NCBI RefSeq assembly: GCF_000799565.1
Contig: NZ_JUHB01000001.1
Span: 868,001-932,000 of the forward strand
Reading direction: 5' to 3'
Length of the DNA stretch: 64,000 nucleotides
Source of the DNA: Cellulophaga sp. Hel_I_12
GTDB taxonomy: Bacteria > Bacteroidota > Bacteroidia > Flavobacteriales > Flavobacteriaceae
In this document: piece by piece, positions 45,111 through 53,857 of the stretch
How the letters are laid out: every line of letters starts with the position of its first letter
How positions within the stretch are numbered: the first letter of the stretch is position 1
Notes under the pieces: model-generated
What the model was told of the DNA's origin: nothing
Seen by the model: the letters and a program-made list of their open reading frames with translations, nothing else
Database searches by the model: none
Made by a program: the position numbers and the translations under genes

Positions 45111-45662
45111 TCAATCCATCACAAAACTCTTTGCCGGAATTCGGCCTATTACTCCCTTAAAGAAAGTTTTGTAAATTTTAAAATCTGCTTCTTTATCGTT
45201 AGTAGTTACATAAGGTTTTGATATTTTCACTTGCTTATGTCCAAAATCAAACGCCACCATAACCACGGGAACTTGAGCAGTTTTTGCTATATAATAGAAC
45301 CCCGTTTTCCATTCCGTTACTTTTTTTCGGGTTCCTTCGGGAGATAAGGCCAATCTGAACACTTTTTTTGTTTTGAAAATATCTGCTATTGCGGCGACAG
45401 TATCGCTTTTCTTATCCCGAATGATGGGGGCACCTCCTACCCATTTTAAATACCAACCTATTGGTGGTTTAAATAAGCTAGCTTTTCCAATAAAATTAAT
45501 TTCCTTATTCCATACTTTTCGCACCAATAAACCCAGAAAAAAGTCGGCGTAACTCGTATGGGGTACAACAATAATAACGCATTTAGCAATATCTGGAAAA
45601 TCGCCAACGAGCTTCCATTTCATGATTCTAAAATATATGAATTTAGCAATAGCTTGGATCAT
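45111..45662 (-). CDS. PlsC-like 1-acylglycerol-3-phosphate O-acyltransferase
   Basis: The 183-residue protein has the acyltransferase motif HTSYAD (HX4D) near residue 35 and the substrate motif SPEGTRKKV near 107. These define the PlsC/LPLAT family, which adds an acyl chain to lysophosphatidate or to related lipid acceptors. It is shorter than the 240-residue PlsC norm, as several Bacteroidota paralogs are. It is the last gene of a leftward run that includes kdsB, 138 bases after the dehydrogenase, so an outer-membrane lipid substrate is possible. Confidence 0.8.
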   Translation of the reverse strand: MIQAIAKFIYFRIMKWKLVGDFPDIAKCVIIVVPHTSYADFFLGLLVRKVWNKEINFIGKASLFKPPIGWYLKWVGGAPIIRDKKSDTVAAIADIFKTKKVFRLALSPEGTRKKVTEWKTGFYYIAKTAQVPVVMVAFDFGHKQVKISKPYVTTNDKEADFKIYKTFFKGVIGRIPAKSFVMD

Positions 45663-45800
45663 AGGATAAAAGGTTTCAGGTTTGAATTGTTTAAGGTTTA
45701 AAGTTTAAAATCGTTGTTCTTTAATGACGGTTAGGTTTTTAAAATTGAATAGATAAGCGAACTACGTTCAGCACTAAATTAAAATTGAACTTGAATTTTT

Positions 45801-46877
45801 TTAAATCTTCTTAAACAAGGCCAACAATCGTTCTCTTGTCATGATTGTTTTCCAATCTTTGCCCAAAGCATTTTCCCATAAGGGCACAAGACCAAAAGAA
45901 ACGTTGAGCATACTATTAAATTGCTCTTCGCTAAGGTGGGCACAAACTCCTTTTGGTAAAGTAATTTGGTGTTTTTCTTGCATCTTTTTGAATAGTTTAA
46001 CACCTTCTGGATAAAATTCCTCTAAATGTTGAAATACCAAACAGTTGCCAATGCCGTGTTTTATGCCTAAAACATAAGACAAACCGTAACTCATGGCGTG
46101 GGCAACTCCTACTTGTGAATAGGCAATACTCATACCCCCATGCCAAGAGGCCATCATTAATTTATCTCTTGAATCCTCCGCCTTTATGTCTTCTAGATAC
46201 ACCTCTTTACATAAGTCTAAAGCTTTTTCCCCGTAACTCTGACTAAAGGCATTTAAATACGTACCGGTAAGCGATTCTATACAGTGAATATAGCAGTCCA
46301 TTCCCGTATAAAACCATTGGTCTTTTGGAACGCCCTGCGTTAAATTAGGGTCTAAAACCACTTGATCAAAAGGGGTATAGTCCGAATTGATGCCTAATTT
46401 TTTCTCAGGCCCCATCAACACGGTAGTCCTTGAAACCTCTGCCCCAGTGCCACTAATAGTCGGGATACCCACATGGTAAATAGCAGGTTTTTTTACTAAA
46501 TCCCAACCCTGGTATGCTTCAGCACTGCCTTCGTTGGTGAGCATAATAGCCACTGCCTTTGCCACATCTAACAAAGTACCGCCACCAATACCAATAATTC
46601 CTGAAGGTAATTCAGAGTAACTATCCTTTATTTTTTTTACTAATACATCAATCTGATTCGTTTTAGGCTCTTCCTCAGATGAAATAAAAATAATTTGATC
46701 ATTAAATAACAAGGGAATTTGCTGACTCAAAGTTTGCCCTTCGAATACGGCATCCACAAAAAATATAAAAGGAGCATCAGAGTTTTTGCGTTTCGGCATG
46801 AGTATTTCACCCAATTGGTGAAAACTACCATTACCAAAAACCACTCTGGGCACCATTGGAAAATTCCTATACTGCAT
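45801..46877 (-). CDS. Iron-type alcohol dehydrogenase, KdnB-like
   Basis: The 358-residue protein belongs to the group III (iron-containing) alcohol dehydrogenases. It has the NAD-binding GIGGGTLLDVAKA near residue 95, PTISGTGAEVSR, and metal-ligand regions MDCYIHCIES and HAMSYGLSYVLGIKHGIGN. Its neighbour two genes upstream is kdsB. In Shewanella the KdnB dehydrogenase, encoded beside kdsB and the aminotransferase KdnA, oxidises Kdo at C8 to make 8-amino-Kdo. By position and family this may be the same activity. No kdnA is seen in the window, so the assignment is tentative. It lies two bases after the HAD gene. Confidence 0.75.
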   Translation of the reverse strand: MQYRNFPMVPRVVFGNGSFHQLGEILMPKRKNSDAPFIFFVDAVFEGQTLSQQIPLLFNDQIIFISSEEEPKTNQIDVLVKKIKDSYSELPSGIIGIGGGTLLDVAKAVAIMLTNEGSAEAYQGWDLVKKPAIYHVGIPTISGTGAEVSRTTVLMGPEKKLGINSDYTPFDQVVLDPNLTQGVPKDQWFYTGMDCYIHCIESLTGTYLNAFSQSYGEKALDLCKEVYLEDIKAEDSRDKLMMASWHGGMSIAYSQVGVAHAMSYGLSYVLGIKHGIGNCLVFQHLEEFYPEGVKLFKKMQEKHQITLPKGVCAHLSEEQFNSMLNVSFGLVPLWENALGKDWKTIMTRERLLALFKKI

Positions 46878-46879
46878 GC

Positions 46880-47581
46880 TTACAAAAATTTTAAAAGTTC
46901 TTTTAATCCATTTATAGTTTGATACGTTTTTCCATTGGTATCATTTTCATGTACCTCTTCGTGCTGCCATGTAGTATGAAAAGGCACATGAATGGCTTTT
47001 GCCCCGATATTTACTAAGGGCAAAACGTCTGATTTTAGGGAGTTCCCAACCATTAAAAATTCATCGAAAGGCACTTCTAAATGTGCCAATAAATTTTGAT
47101 AATTAAGTTCTTTTTTATCACTCAACACTTCTACGTGATGAAAATAGTGCAACAAATTAGAACGTTCTAATTTGCGTTCTTGATCTAATAAATCTCCTTT
47201 GGTAAGGACTATTAATCGGTACTTTTTAGAGAGGGCTTCTAATACCTGTTGCACATCAGGTAGTAATTCTACGGGATGTGAAATCATCTCTTTACCGATT
47301 TCTAGAATTTTTGCTATTGTTTTTTGAGGTACTTTATTGTTCGACAAATCTAAAGCCGATTCGATCATCGAAAGCATAAAGCCTTTAATGCCGTATCCGT
47401 AAAGTTTTAAGTTTTCAATTTCTACTTTAAAAAGTTCTTGATCTATCTTATTTTTGGTTTCATAGCCCTCTAGTAAGCTTGCAAATTTTTCTTCGGCTTC
47501 TCTAAAATAGGTTTCATTCACCCAAAGGGTATCATCAGCATCAAAACCAATAACTTTTATACGCTTGTAATCTATTTCCAT
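46880..47581 (-). CDS. HAD-superfamily hydrolase (YjjG-like class IA)
   Basis: The 233-residue HAD protein has motif I FDADDTLW near residue 14, motif II LTKGD near 125, the lysine in RKLERSN and motif [14 protein letters not shown] helical cap follows motif I. Substrates of this class include small sugar phosphates and nucleotides. Its start codon overlaps the kdsB stop region by ten bases, indicating tight coupling. It is not the short KdsC-type phosphatase. Confidence 0.85.
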   Translation of the reverse strand: MEIDYKRIKVIGFDADDTLWVNETYFREAEEKFASLLEGYETKNKIDQELFKVEIENLKLYGYGIKGFMLSMIESALDLSNNKVPQKTIAKILEIGKEMISHPVELLPDVQQVLEALSKKYRLIVLTKGDLLDQERKLERSNLLHYFHHVEVLSDKKELNYQNLLAHLEVPFDEFLMVGNSLKSDVLPLVNIGAKAIHVPFHTTWQHEEVHENDTNGKTYQTINGLKELLKFL

Positions 47582-48300
47582 GCCTTTATCGCTCTTTCTA
47601 AGTCCTCAGGGGTGTCTATTTCAATTCCCGAAACTGTAGTTTCGACCATTTTTAATTTTTTACCATACTCTAAATAACGAATGGCTTCAATTTTTTCTGT
47701 TGCTTCTAATGGCAACATGGGCCAACGCTTAAAATCCATCAAAGCTCTTTTTCTGAAGGCGTAAATACCCTTATGCTTGTAGTAAGTGCTATGTACATCT
47801 TTAGCTCTTGGGTAAGGAATAAGTGATCTTGAAAAATAGAGGGCTACATTATTTTTGTCTACAATGACTTTTACCGTATTCGGATTATTGATCTCATCCC
47901 AATCGGTTATTTTCACCATTAAGGAGGCCAAATCTATTTCTTGATTTGGGTCTTCATCAAACACTTGCAAAACACTGGCTAAACTTTCCTTTTCGGTAAA
48001 GGGTTCATCTCCTTGAACATTCACAATAATATCAACATCCATGTGCTCCACTGCCTCTGCAATTCGGTCGCTACCACATTCGTGCGTTTCTTTACTCATG
48101 ATAGCCTTACCACCAGCTTCAACAATTAAATCATAAATTTGAGCACTATCGGTGACAACGAATACCTCGTCAAATAAATTGGTTTGTACTGTCGCCTCGT
48201 AGGTTCTTAGAATTACGGGTTTTCCTGCCAAGTCTTGCATAAGTTTGGCGGGGAAACGCGAAGCCGCTAATCGCGCGGGGATCATTGCTATTTTCTTCAT
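47572..48300 (-). CDS. kdsB: CMP-Kdo synthetase (3-deoxy-manno-octulosonate cytidylyltransferase)
   Basis: The 242-residue protein starts with [15 protein letters not shown], followed by NVQGDEPF near residue 95 and [10 protein letters not shown]. These mark KdsB, which activates Kdo with CTP for transfer to lipid A. It is in the middle of a leftward run: DUF4126 gene 18 bases upstream, HAD gene overlapping downstream. The context points to lipopolysaccharide core biosynthesis. Confidence 0.96.
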   Translation of the reverse strand: MKKIAMIPARLAASRFPAKLMQDLAGKPVILRTYEATVQTNLFDEVFVVTDSAQIYDLIVEAGGKAIMSKETHECGSDRIAEAVEHMDVDIIVNVQGDEPFTEKESLASVLQVFDEDPNQEIDLASLMVKITDWDEINNPNTVKVIVDKNNVALYFSRSLIPYPRAKDVHSTYYKHKGIYAFRKRALMDFKRWPMLPLEATEKIEAIRYLEYGKKLKMVETTVSGIEIDTPEDLERAIKAWK

Positions 48301-48318
48301 TTGAATACATGATATTTT

Positions 48319-48891
48319 TTATAGTTTCGTTTTTCTTGGGCGCAATTTTCTATAGATCCAGAAAATTACAGTTAAAATTATAATCACCAAAATGATGGCG
48401 AAAACGGGTGCAAATAAAGACGCTGTAGTGACCACAATGGCCGTACCTGTTTCTACTGTTGCCACTATTGGGTTGGCTAGACCTCCTGTTGTAGCCGTCG
48501 AAGCTAATCTACTTGTCGCAGATGCCCCTTTAATAGCAGTAGCTGTACCGCCACCAGCAATAATGGCCAAAGACCAGGTTACCAAAGGATCTAAATTTGC
48601 CACGGTTGATACCATAACTGCTGTTCCTGCAATTGCCGCTAATGGCACCGAAACGCCATCGAGTAGGTTATCAAACCAAGGAATAAAGTAGGCGAAAATT
48701 TCTAGTAGGGTCGCTACCCCAAAAGTGATTACTGCTGCCAAACTACCGATCCATTGCCAACTATGGTTTAGCTCCCATAGGTTAAAATACGACGCCAAAC
48801 TAAGGGCAAATAAGGGTAAAAAAACGCGAAAACCCACTGAAGCTGCTAATCCAATACCTAAAAAAATGCTTAAAATAGTCTCCGTGGTCAT
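48319..48891 (-). CDS. DUF4126 integral membrane protein
   Basis: This 190-residue protein (counting from the ATG) has about five hydrophobic helices rich in Ala and Gly, the segment GIGLAASVGFRVFLPLFALS near its start and a glycine/threonine-rich AIIAGGGTATAIKGA. It fits DUF4126, a family of unknown function. The open frame starts two codons earlier at a TTG, but the ATG is preferred. It is translated between the helicase and kdsB genes, probably in one transcript. Confidence 0.85.
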   Translation of the reverse strand: MTTETILSIFLGIGLAASVGFRVFLPLFALSLASYFNLWELNHSWQWIGSLAAVITFGVATLLEIFAYFIPWFDNLLDGVSVPLAAIAGTAVMVSTVANLDPLVTWSLAIIAGGGTATAIKGASATSRLASTATTGGLANPIVATVETGTAIVVTTASLFAPVFAIILVIIILTVIFWIYRKLRPRKTKL

Positions 48892-48926
48892 GCTCAACTT
48901 TAATTTTGATAGTACTTAATGCTTAC

Positions 48927-50360
48927 TTACTCCAGAAAAAAATCTTTCTTAAAACCAATCAAATATAACTTATTTTTAGCTCTTGTTACCGCTGTATACA
49001 ACCAGCGCATATTTTCTTTATCCAATCCGTTAGGCATGTAGGGTTGTTCTACAAAAACGGTATCCCACTGACCCCCTTGTGATTTATGACAGGTAATGGC
49101 ATAAGAGAACTTCACTTGTAGGGCATTGAAAAAAGGATTGTTTTTTACAGCCATAAATTTTTTATATTTTGAGGTTTCATTCTCGTAATCTTTCATGACC
49201 TCTTGATATAATCTGTTGCCGTCTTCATAAGGTAACGAAGGCGCTTCTGCAGTAATGGTATCTAAAAGCAGCACTGTTTCGAAAGCCTCTTGCTTTGGAT
49301 AGTCGACCATTTTTACTTTGACTTCGGCGAATTTAAACGTATATATTTCTTTGATACTAAAAATTTCAAGCACTTCAATAATATCGCCATTGGCAATAAA
49401 ACCAGCTTCGGAGTTTGGTTTCAGCCAGAAATAATTATTTTTAACCACCATCATATAATCCCCTACCGAAATATCATTTTCTAAGTTTAGGATCCGTTTT
49501 CGAATATTTTCATTGTACAGGTTCGCTCTTTTATTGGAGCGCACAATAAAAGCGGTTTCTTCTTTCCCGTTAACGGAATACGATTCTTCTATAGCTTCTA
49601 AAATTTCATTCCCTTCGATCAAGCGAACGATGTCTTTAAAAGGTGCCACGTCGAATTTAAAATCATCATAAAATTCTCCTTGCAGTTGCTCCCTTAAATT
49701 AGTGGCATTGTATAAAATTCCTGAGTCTTGGGCTTGCCGCACTACTTCATCTAATTCTAACAATTTTACCTCTTTATTATAATTCAAACTCAATCTTCCT
49801 TCATCTAAAGCGGGGCTCAACTCTAACTTAACGGGTGGTAACTGCGCTGTATCGCCTATTAATATGAGTTTACACCCATGACCCGCGTATACAAACTGAA
49901 TTAAATCATCAAGAAGGGATCCGTTTTCAAATAGTTTAGAATCAGCTGGTGTATCTGGAATCATAGAGGCTTCATCTACAATAAATAAGGTGTTTCTATG
50001 TTTGTTTGGCGCCAAAACAAAGTGTACGCCGCCTCCACTCTGCTTTTTAGGAAAATAAATTTTCCTGTGTATGGTAAAAGCTTGTGTATTTGCGTAATTC
50101 GACATCACTTTTGCTGCCCTACCTGTGGGTGCCATCAATACAGTTTTCATCGTGGTATGCCATAAATTGGCAACGATAGTACCAATTATGGTTGTTTTCC
50201 CTGTACCTGCAAAGCCCTTCAATAAAAAAATAGTATCCTTTTCTTTGGTTAAAATATAGTTCGATAATTCCTCCAAAGCCCTGTTTTGTCGGTGGGTGGG
50301 TTCATGAGGAAATTTCTCTTTTAATAGGACATTAAATGTTTCTGGAGTTAAAGCTTTCAT
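48927..50360 (-). CDS. RecD2/PIF1-like superfamily 1 DNA helicase
   Basis: The 477-residue ATPase has Walker A KGFAGTGKTTIIG near residue 45, Walker B FIVDEAS near 130, GDTAQLPPV, a UvrD-C2 domain with CHKSQGGQW near 430, and LYTAVTRAKNKLYLIGF at the end. It belongs to the RecD-like/PIF1 group of superfamily 1. Such helicases act in DNA repair and replication. It lacks the RecD2 N-terminal extension and is a typical Bacteroidota short form. It is the first gene of the run toward kdsB and has a near-leaderless promoter. Confidence 0.9.
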   Translation of the reverse strand: MKALTPETFNVLLKEKFPHEPTHRQNRALEELSNYILTKEKDTIFLLKGFAGTGKTTIIGTIVANLWHTTMKTVLMAPTGRAAKVMSNYANTQAFTIHRKIYFPKKQSGGGVHFVLAPNKHRNTLFIVDEASMIPDTPADSKLFENGSLLDDLIQFVYAGHGCKLILIGDTAQLPPVKLELSPALDEGRLSLNYNKEVKLLELDEVVRQAQDSGILYNATNLREQLQGEFYDDFKFDVAPFKDIVRLIEGNEILEAIEESYSVNGKEETAFIVRSNKRANLYNENIRKRILNLENDISVGDYMMVVKNNYFWLKPNSEAGFIANGDIIEVLEIFSIKEIYTFKFAEVKVKMVDYPKQEAFETVLLLDTITAEAPSLPYEDGNRLYQEVMKDYENETSKYKKFMAVKNNPFFNALQVKFSYAITCHKSQGGQWDTVFVEQPYMPNGLDKENMRWLYTAVTRAKNKLYLIGFKKDFFLE

Positions 50361-50367
50361 ATACCCT

Positions 50368-50396
50368 CAAAGATAATGATGATTTTTAAGCACAAA
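50368..50396 (-). promoter_or_regulatory. Promoter of the helicase-kdsB operon, nearly leaderless
   Basis: TTTG, 17 bases, then TATCTTTG on the leftward strand matches the consensus. The box ends seven bases before the ATG, so the mRNA would begin at or close to the start codon. Confidence 0.75.
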
Positions 50397-50400
50397 TACT

Positions 50401-50429
50401 TTTGTGATTAAAAAAAAATTGTAGATTTG
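50401..50429 (+). promoter_or_regulatory. Promoter of the pilin-like hypothetical / DUF3822 / rsmD operon
   Basis: TTTG, 17 bases, then TAGATTTG on the rightward strand matches the consensus and ends 35 bases before the first ATG. It is packed back to back with the helicase promoter. Confidence 0.75.
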
Positions 50430-50464
50430 TGTCAACCACATTAATTAAATAACACGAAAAAAAA

Positions 50465-51115
50465 ATGAAGATCGTTTTACAAATTATACTTTGGATAGCA
50501 TGTTTTGGTTTCGCATACCTAATTTACAATTCCGTAAATGCACCCCTTGAATTTGCCAATGTGAAACAAGAACGTTTCCAGAAAGTTATCAATAGCTTAA
50601 AGGACATTAGAAATTCGCAAGAGGCGTATAAATTATCGAAAGGAAGTTATGCCAAAGATTTTAATTCTTTGATTAATTTTGTAGAAACTGGTAAATATGT
50701 AATTACACAGCAAAGAGATACTTCGTATACTGAGTTTGATAAAAACTTTGGTATCGATATGCTTGTTGAGAAAAAAATAATTGACACCTTAGACTTCGTA
50801 TCTGTAAAAGACTCTTTATTTAAAAACGACGATCGTTACAAAAACATGATGAATGTTCCTTTTGCTCAAAACAATGAAACATTTACTATGGATGCAGGTT
50901 TTATTGAAAAAAGTGGGTTTAAAGCTGCTGTTTTCGTAGCTAAGGTACCAAAAGAAGTAGTCTTATACGACCAACCCAAAGACTTAGTGTCTCGTGAAAA
51001 AACCTATGTAAATGTTGAAGAGGTAAATGGTGCTGATATACGAGTTGGTTCTATGGAAGAAGTGAGCACCAACGGAAATTGGCCAATGATATATGACAAA
51101 AAGAAACGAAACTAA
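50465..51115 (+). CDS. Uncharacterised membrane-anchored protein
   Basis: The 216-residue protein has one N-terminal transmembrane helix (about 4-22) and a soluble domain that begins with a long helix (ANVKQERFQKVINSLKDIRN), giving it a superficial likeness to type IV pilins and pseudopilins. The prepilin peptidase motif is absent. I know of no characterised homolog. It is upstream of DUF3822 and rsmD, overlaps DUF3822 by 23 bases and shares their promoter, so it is a conserved-context gene. Confidence 0.75.
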   Translation: MKIVLQIILWIACFGFAYLIYNSVNAPLEFANVKQERFQKVINSLKDIRNSQEAYKLSKGSYAKDFNSLINFVETGKYVITQQRDTSYTEFDKNFGIDMLVEKKIIDTLDFVSVKDSLFKNDDRYKNMMNVPFAQNNETFTMDAGFIEKSGFKAAVFVAKVPKEVVLYDQPKDLVSREKTYVNVEEVNGADIRVGSMEEVSTNGNWPMIYDKKKRN

Positions 51116-51926
51116 TATTCAAAACAACTCTGATTTGAGTTATACAAAATTGTCCATTCAGATTAGTTTGAATGGACTTTCTTTTTGTGTCCTAGACGCA
51201 ATTAGCAATACCATTATAAAGCAAGAGAGTTATAGCTTTTCAGAGGAATTAATTCCTTTTCAGGTTTTAAAAAACTTAAAAGAACTCCTAGAAAAAAACG
51301 AAGTAACGAAAATGTCATTTTCTGACATTACCATCATACATCGCAATACCTTGTTTAGTTTAGTTCCCAAAGCCTTATTTAACGAAAAAGAATTAGCCAA
51401 CTATCTTAAATTCAATACTAAAATATTGGCGAACGACCATATTTCTTTTGACGAGATTGCTAATTACGATATTGTCAATGTGTATGTACCCTTTGTAAAT
51501 ATTAACAACTACATCTATGAACTTTTTGGTGAGTTTGAATACCAACACAATGGCACGGTCCTAATTCAAAGTTTACTGACTAATTTTGATGGTGGAAAGG
51601 AGCCAGTTTGTTATGTTCATATCCTTGAAAACCAAATAGATATCACAGTTATAGAAAACAAAAAATTAGTGCTGTACAATAGCTTTACATACACTACCAA
51701 AGAAGATTTTATTTATTATATCCTTTTCGTTATTGAACAATTAAAATTAGATTCAGAGAGCCTAAGTTTAAAACTTTTTGGAGCCATTGAAGAGGGCGAT
51801 AGCCTTTATAATTTATGCCATACCTATGTTCGCAATGTGGCTGTTTTTATCCCATCAAATCTTTCTTCTATGACTGGAATACATGACCACAAGAGCATAG
51901 ATTTTACAACATTAAGTGCACTCTAA
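51093..51926 (+). CDS. DUF3822 family protein
   Basis: The 277-residue protein fits the Bacteroidota-specific DUF3822 family, which has an actin/ASKHA-like look (strand-rich N-terminus LSIQISLNGLSFCVLD and a later DITVIENKKLVLYN). It overlaps rsmD by one base at its stop codon and the upstream gene by 23, so the three are translationally coupled. Its function is unknown, though this fixed link to a ribosomal RNA methyltransferase is common in the phylum. Confidence 0.85.
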   Translation: MTKRNETNIQNNSDLSYTKLSIQISLNGLSFCVLDAISNTIIKQESYSFSEELIPFQVLKNLKELLEKNEVTKMSFSDITIIHRNTLFSLVPKALFNEKELANYLKFNTKILANDHISFDEIANYDIVNVYVPFVNINNYIYELFGEFEYQHNGTVLIQSLLTNFDGGKEPVCYVHILENQIDITVIENKKLVLYNSFTYTTKEDFIYYILFVIEQLKLDSESLSLKLFGAIEEGDSLYNLCHTYVRNVAVFIPSNLSSMTGIHDHKSIDFTTLSAL

Positions 51927-52465
51927 TGAGAATTATATCTGGAATACATAAAGGAAGAAGAATTACAGCTCCAAAAAAATTACCTGTACGGCCCACTACC
52001 GATATGGCGAAAGAAGGCCTATTCAATATCTTAAACAATAGCTATTATTTTGCAGATATAAAAGTTTTAGACTTGTTTTCAGGCACCGGTAACGTGGCTT
52101 ATGAATTTGGTTCTAGAGGTTGTACTAGCATAACTTGTGTAGACGAGGATCAAGGCTGTATTAACTTTATTATGAAAACCACGGAAACTTTAGCATTACC
52201 TATCACAGCCATAAAGAGTGATGTTTTTAGCTTTCTTCAAAAAACAAAGCAAGCGTCTGATATTGTATTCGCAGACCCACCCTATGATTTGACCGTAGAG
52301 GATTTTAGTCAAATACCTGTACTCGTATTTGAACATAGTTTGCTCTTAGAGAACGGTCTTTTGATTATAGAGCATTCGAAACATACCGATTTATCTATGT
52401 TACCCCATTTTACAAAGCAAAGAAAATACGGTGGGAGTGTTTTTAGTTTTTTTGAAGCTACCTAA
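51926..52465 (+). CDS. rsmD: 16S rRNA (guanine966-N2)-methyltransferase
   Basis: The 179-residue methyltransferase has the N-terminal MRIISGIHKGRRI, the SAM-binding LDLFSGTGNVAYEFGSRG near residue 47 and the catalytic FADPPYDL near 112. It methylates G966 of 16S rRNA in the 30S subunit. It shares its first base with the DUF3822 stop codon. The length agrees with RsmD. Confidence 0.95.
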   Translation: MRIISGIHKGRRITAPKKLPVRPTTDMAKEGLFNILNNSYYFADIKVLDLFSGTGNVAYEFGSRGCTSITCVDEDQGCINFIMKTTETLALPITAIKSDVFSFLQKTKQASDIVFADPPYDLTVEDFSQIPVLVFEHSLLLENGLLIIEHSKHTDLSMLPHFTKQRKYGGSVFSFFEAT

Positions 52466-52523
52466 GGCCAAAAAACTATAGTAACTTTTGGCGATATGCT
52501 TATCAAGCAAAACAAACCTAATT

Positions 52524-53120
52524 ATGAATAATCTGAGCTTTCCTATTAAATTTGTATTCCATATTTCAACATTTTCAAATGATTTTACCGCGACTGATGC
52601 TACTGGAAAAACAATAGCATTTGTAAAACAAAAGTTGTTTAAGCTGAAAGAAGATGTTTCTGTTTTTCAAGATGAAAGTAAAAGCAAGTTGCTTTTTAAA
52701 ATTAATGCAGATAAATGGATTGACTTCTCAACGGCTTACGAGTTTACCAACTCAGATGGTATAGTTCTTGGAAAAATAGCACGAAAAGGTTGGGCGTCGA
52801 TTTGGAAAGCGAAGTATGAGTTAATAGATCAACATCAAAAACTGCAGTACCATATTCGAGAAGAAAATGCCTGGGTAAAGGTAATGGATGGTGTTTTAGG
52901 TCAGATTCCCGTTTTAAATTTTTTCACAGGCTATGTCTTCAATCCCTCGTACCTAATTACCAATTTGGATCATAAAAAGGTAGCCCGCTTAAAGAAGGAA
53001 GCCTCTTTTTTTGGTCGAAAATTTGAAGTCACAAAATTAAACGACATGGACCAGGATGATGAACAGCGCATTATCTTAGGCTTTATGATGATGATTTTGT
53101 TAGAAAGAAGAAGAGGGTAA
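52524..53120 (+). CDS. LURP-one-related / scramblase-like protein
   Basis: From the ATG at MNNLSFPIKF the protein has 198 residues. A longer frame reads twelve codons further upstream from a TTG, which is less likely. It forms the twisted beta-barrel of the LURP-one/Tubby-like family (FKLKEDVSVFQDE, GKIARKGWASIWKAKYEL), with a C-terminal hydrophobic helix (IILGFMMMILL). Function in bacteria is unknown. It follows rsmD by 58 bases. Confidence 0.78.
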   Translation: MNNLSFPIKFVFHISTFSNDFTATDATGKTIAFVKQKLFKLKEDVSVFQDESKSKLLFKINADKWIDFSTAYEFTNSDGIVLGKIARKGWASIWKAKYELIDQHQKLQYHIREENAWVKVMDGVLGQIPVLNFFTGYVFNPSYLITNLDHKKVARLKKEASFFGRKFEVTKLNDMDQDDEQRIILGFMMMILLERRRG

Positions 53121-53205
53121 AAAAACAGTCAACAGTGAACCATTGAAAAAAATGAAGGAAGCCTCATTCTGGAATACCTCAATGAATTATTTGCTTCATC
53201 ATAAA

Positions 53206-53248
53206 TTCAATCCCCTATTTTAAGCACGTACTGCGTACTTTTTAAAAT
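53206..53248. repeat. Intergenic repeat, copy 1
   Basis: The word TTCAATCCCCTATTT followed by AAG and CGTACTTTT occurs here and again after dnaX. In this copy TTTTAAG and CTTTTTAAAA can pair as a hairpin. Confidence 0.5.
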
Positions 53249-53260
53249 CTTGTTGTATAA

Positions 53261-53642
53261 AAAAGCAGGTCATAAGCCGGATTCTGTTCGTTTTGAATAA
53301 ACTCCAAAACTACCTTATCATTTATCTCGACTTTTAATTACTTAAAAGCTCTAACCGCCTACCCTTCAACACGAGCGTGCAGCCCTTAAAGCTGATTTAC
53401 ATGACGTTTCACCGTATAGAGTTTACCTGGTTTCACTACAGCATTACCTGTACTTTCTTTCTGTTGCACTTGTCCTACTCTAAAACTAGCTTAGAGCGAC
53501 GGGCATTACCCGCTATACTGCACTATGGTGTCCGGACTTTCCTCCTTGTCCCGAACTTAATTCGGGGGCTGTTCCTGTATTCGAAAATACCAAATAGCTG
53601 CTGAAACGAGTCCAGCACACGGCGATAAGGTGACCTGCTTTT
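53261..53642 (-). ncRNA. rnpB: RNase P RNA (class A)
   Basis: On the leftward strand the sequence has the conserved GAGGAAAGTCCGGAC (P4 5' part) and GAACAGAATCCGGCTTA near the 3' end (P4 3' part). The ends AAAAGCAGGTCA and TGACCTGCTTTT pair as P1. The length of about 380 bases is typical. It is the catalytic RNA that matures tRNA 5' ends, including the tRNAs in this window. The exact 5' end may be a few bases inside the given limit. Confidence 0.95.
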
Positions 53643-53643
53643 G

Positions 53644-53676
53644 CAAAGGTAAATAAAAAAATTTGTGAATGAACAA
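53644..53676 (-). promoter_or_regulatory. Promoter of rnpB
   Basis: On the leftward strand TTG, 22 bases, then TACCTTTG. The -7 box abuts the P1 stem, which places transcription start within the first bases of the RNA. Confidence 0.7.
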
Positions 53677-53800
53677 GAACGAAAAAACTAGTTTACACGG
53701 ATACAAAGGAGAGCCATCCTTCAAAACGTTCTTATCGCCAATTGTTGATAAATAAATACCTTATCTACATTATCTACACCATATAATACTTAGCTATTTT

Positions 53801-53808
53801 TATCTTTG
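53801..53808 (+). promoter_or_regulatory. -7 box of dnaX
   Basis: TATCTTTG is a perfect TAnnTTTG box 49 bases before the TTG start codon of dnaX. No good TTG was found upstream of it. Confidence 0.55.
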
Positions 53809-53857
53809 TAACAAGTTTTACTCAGTCTCAATTTAATTAAGTAAAAAGCAGCAATCA

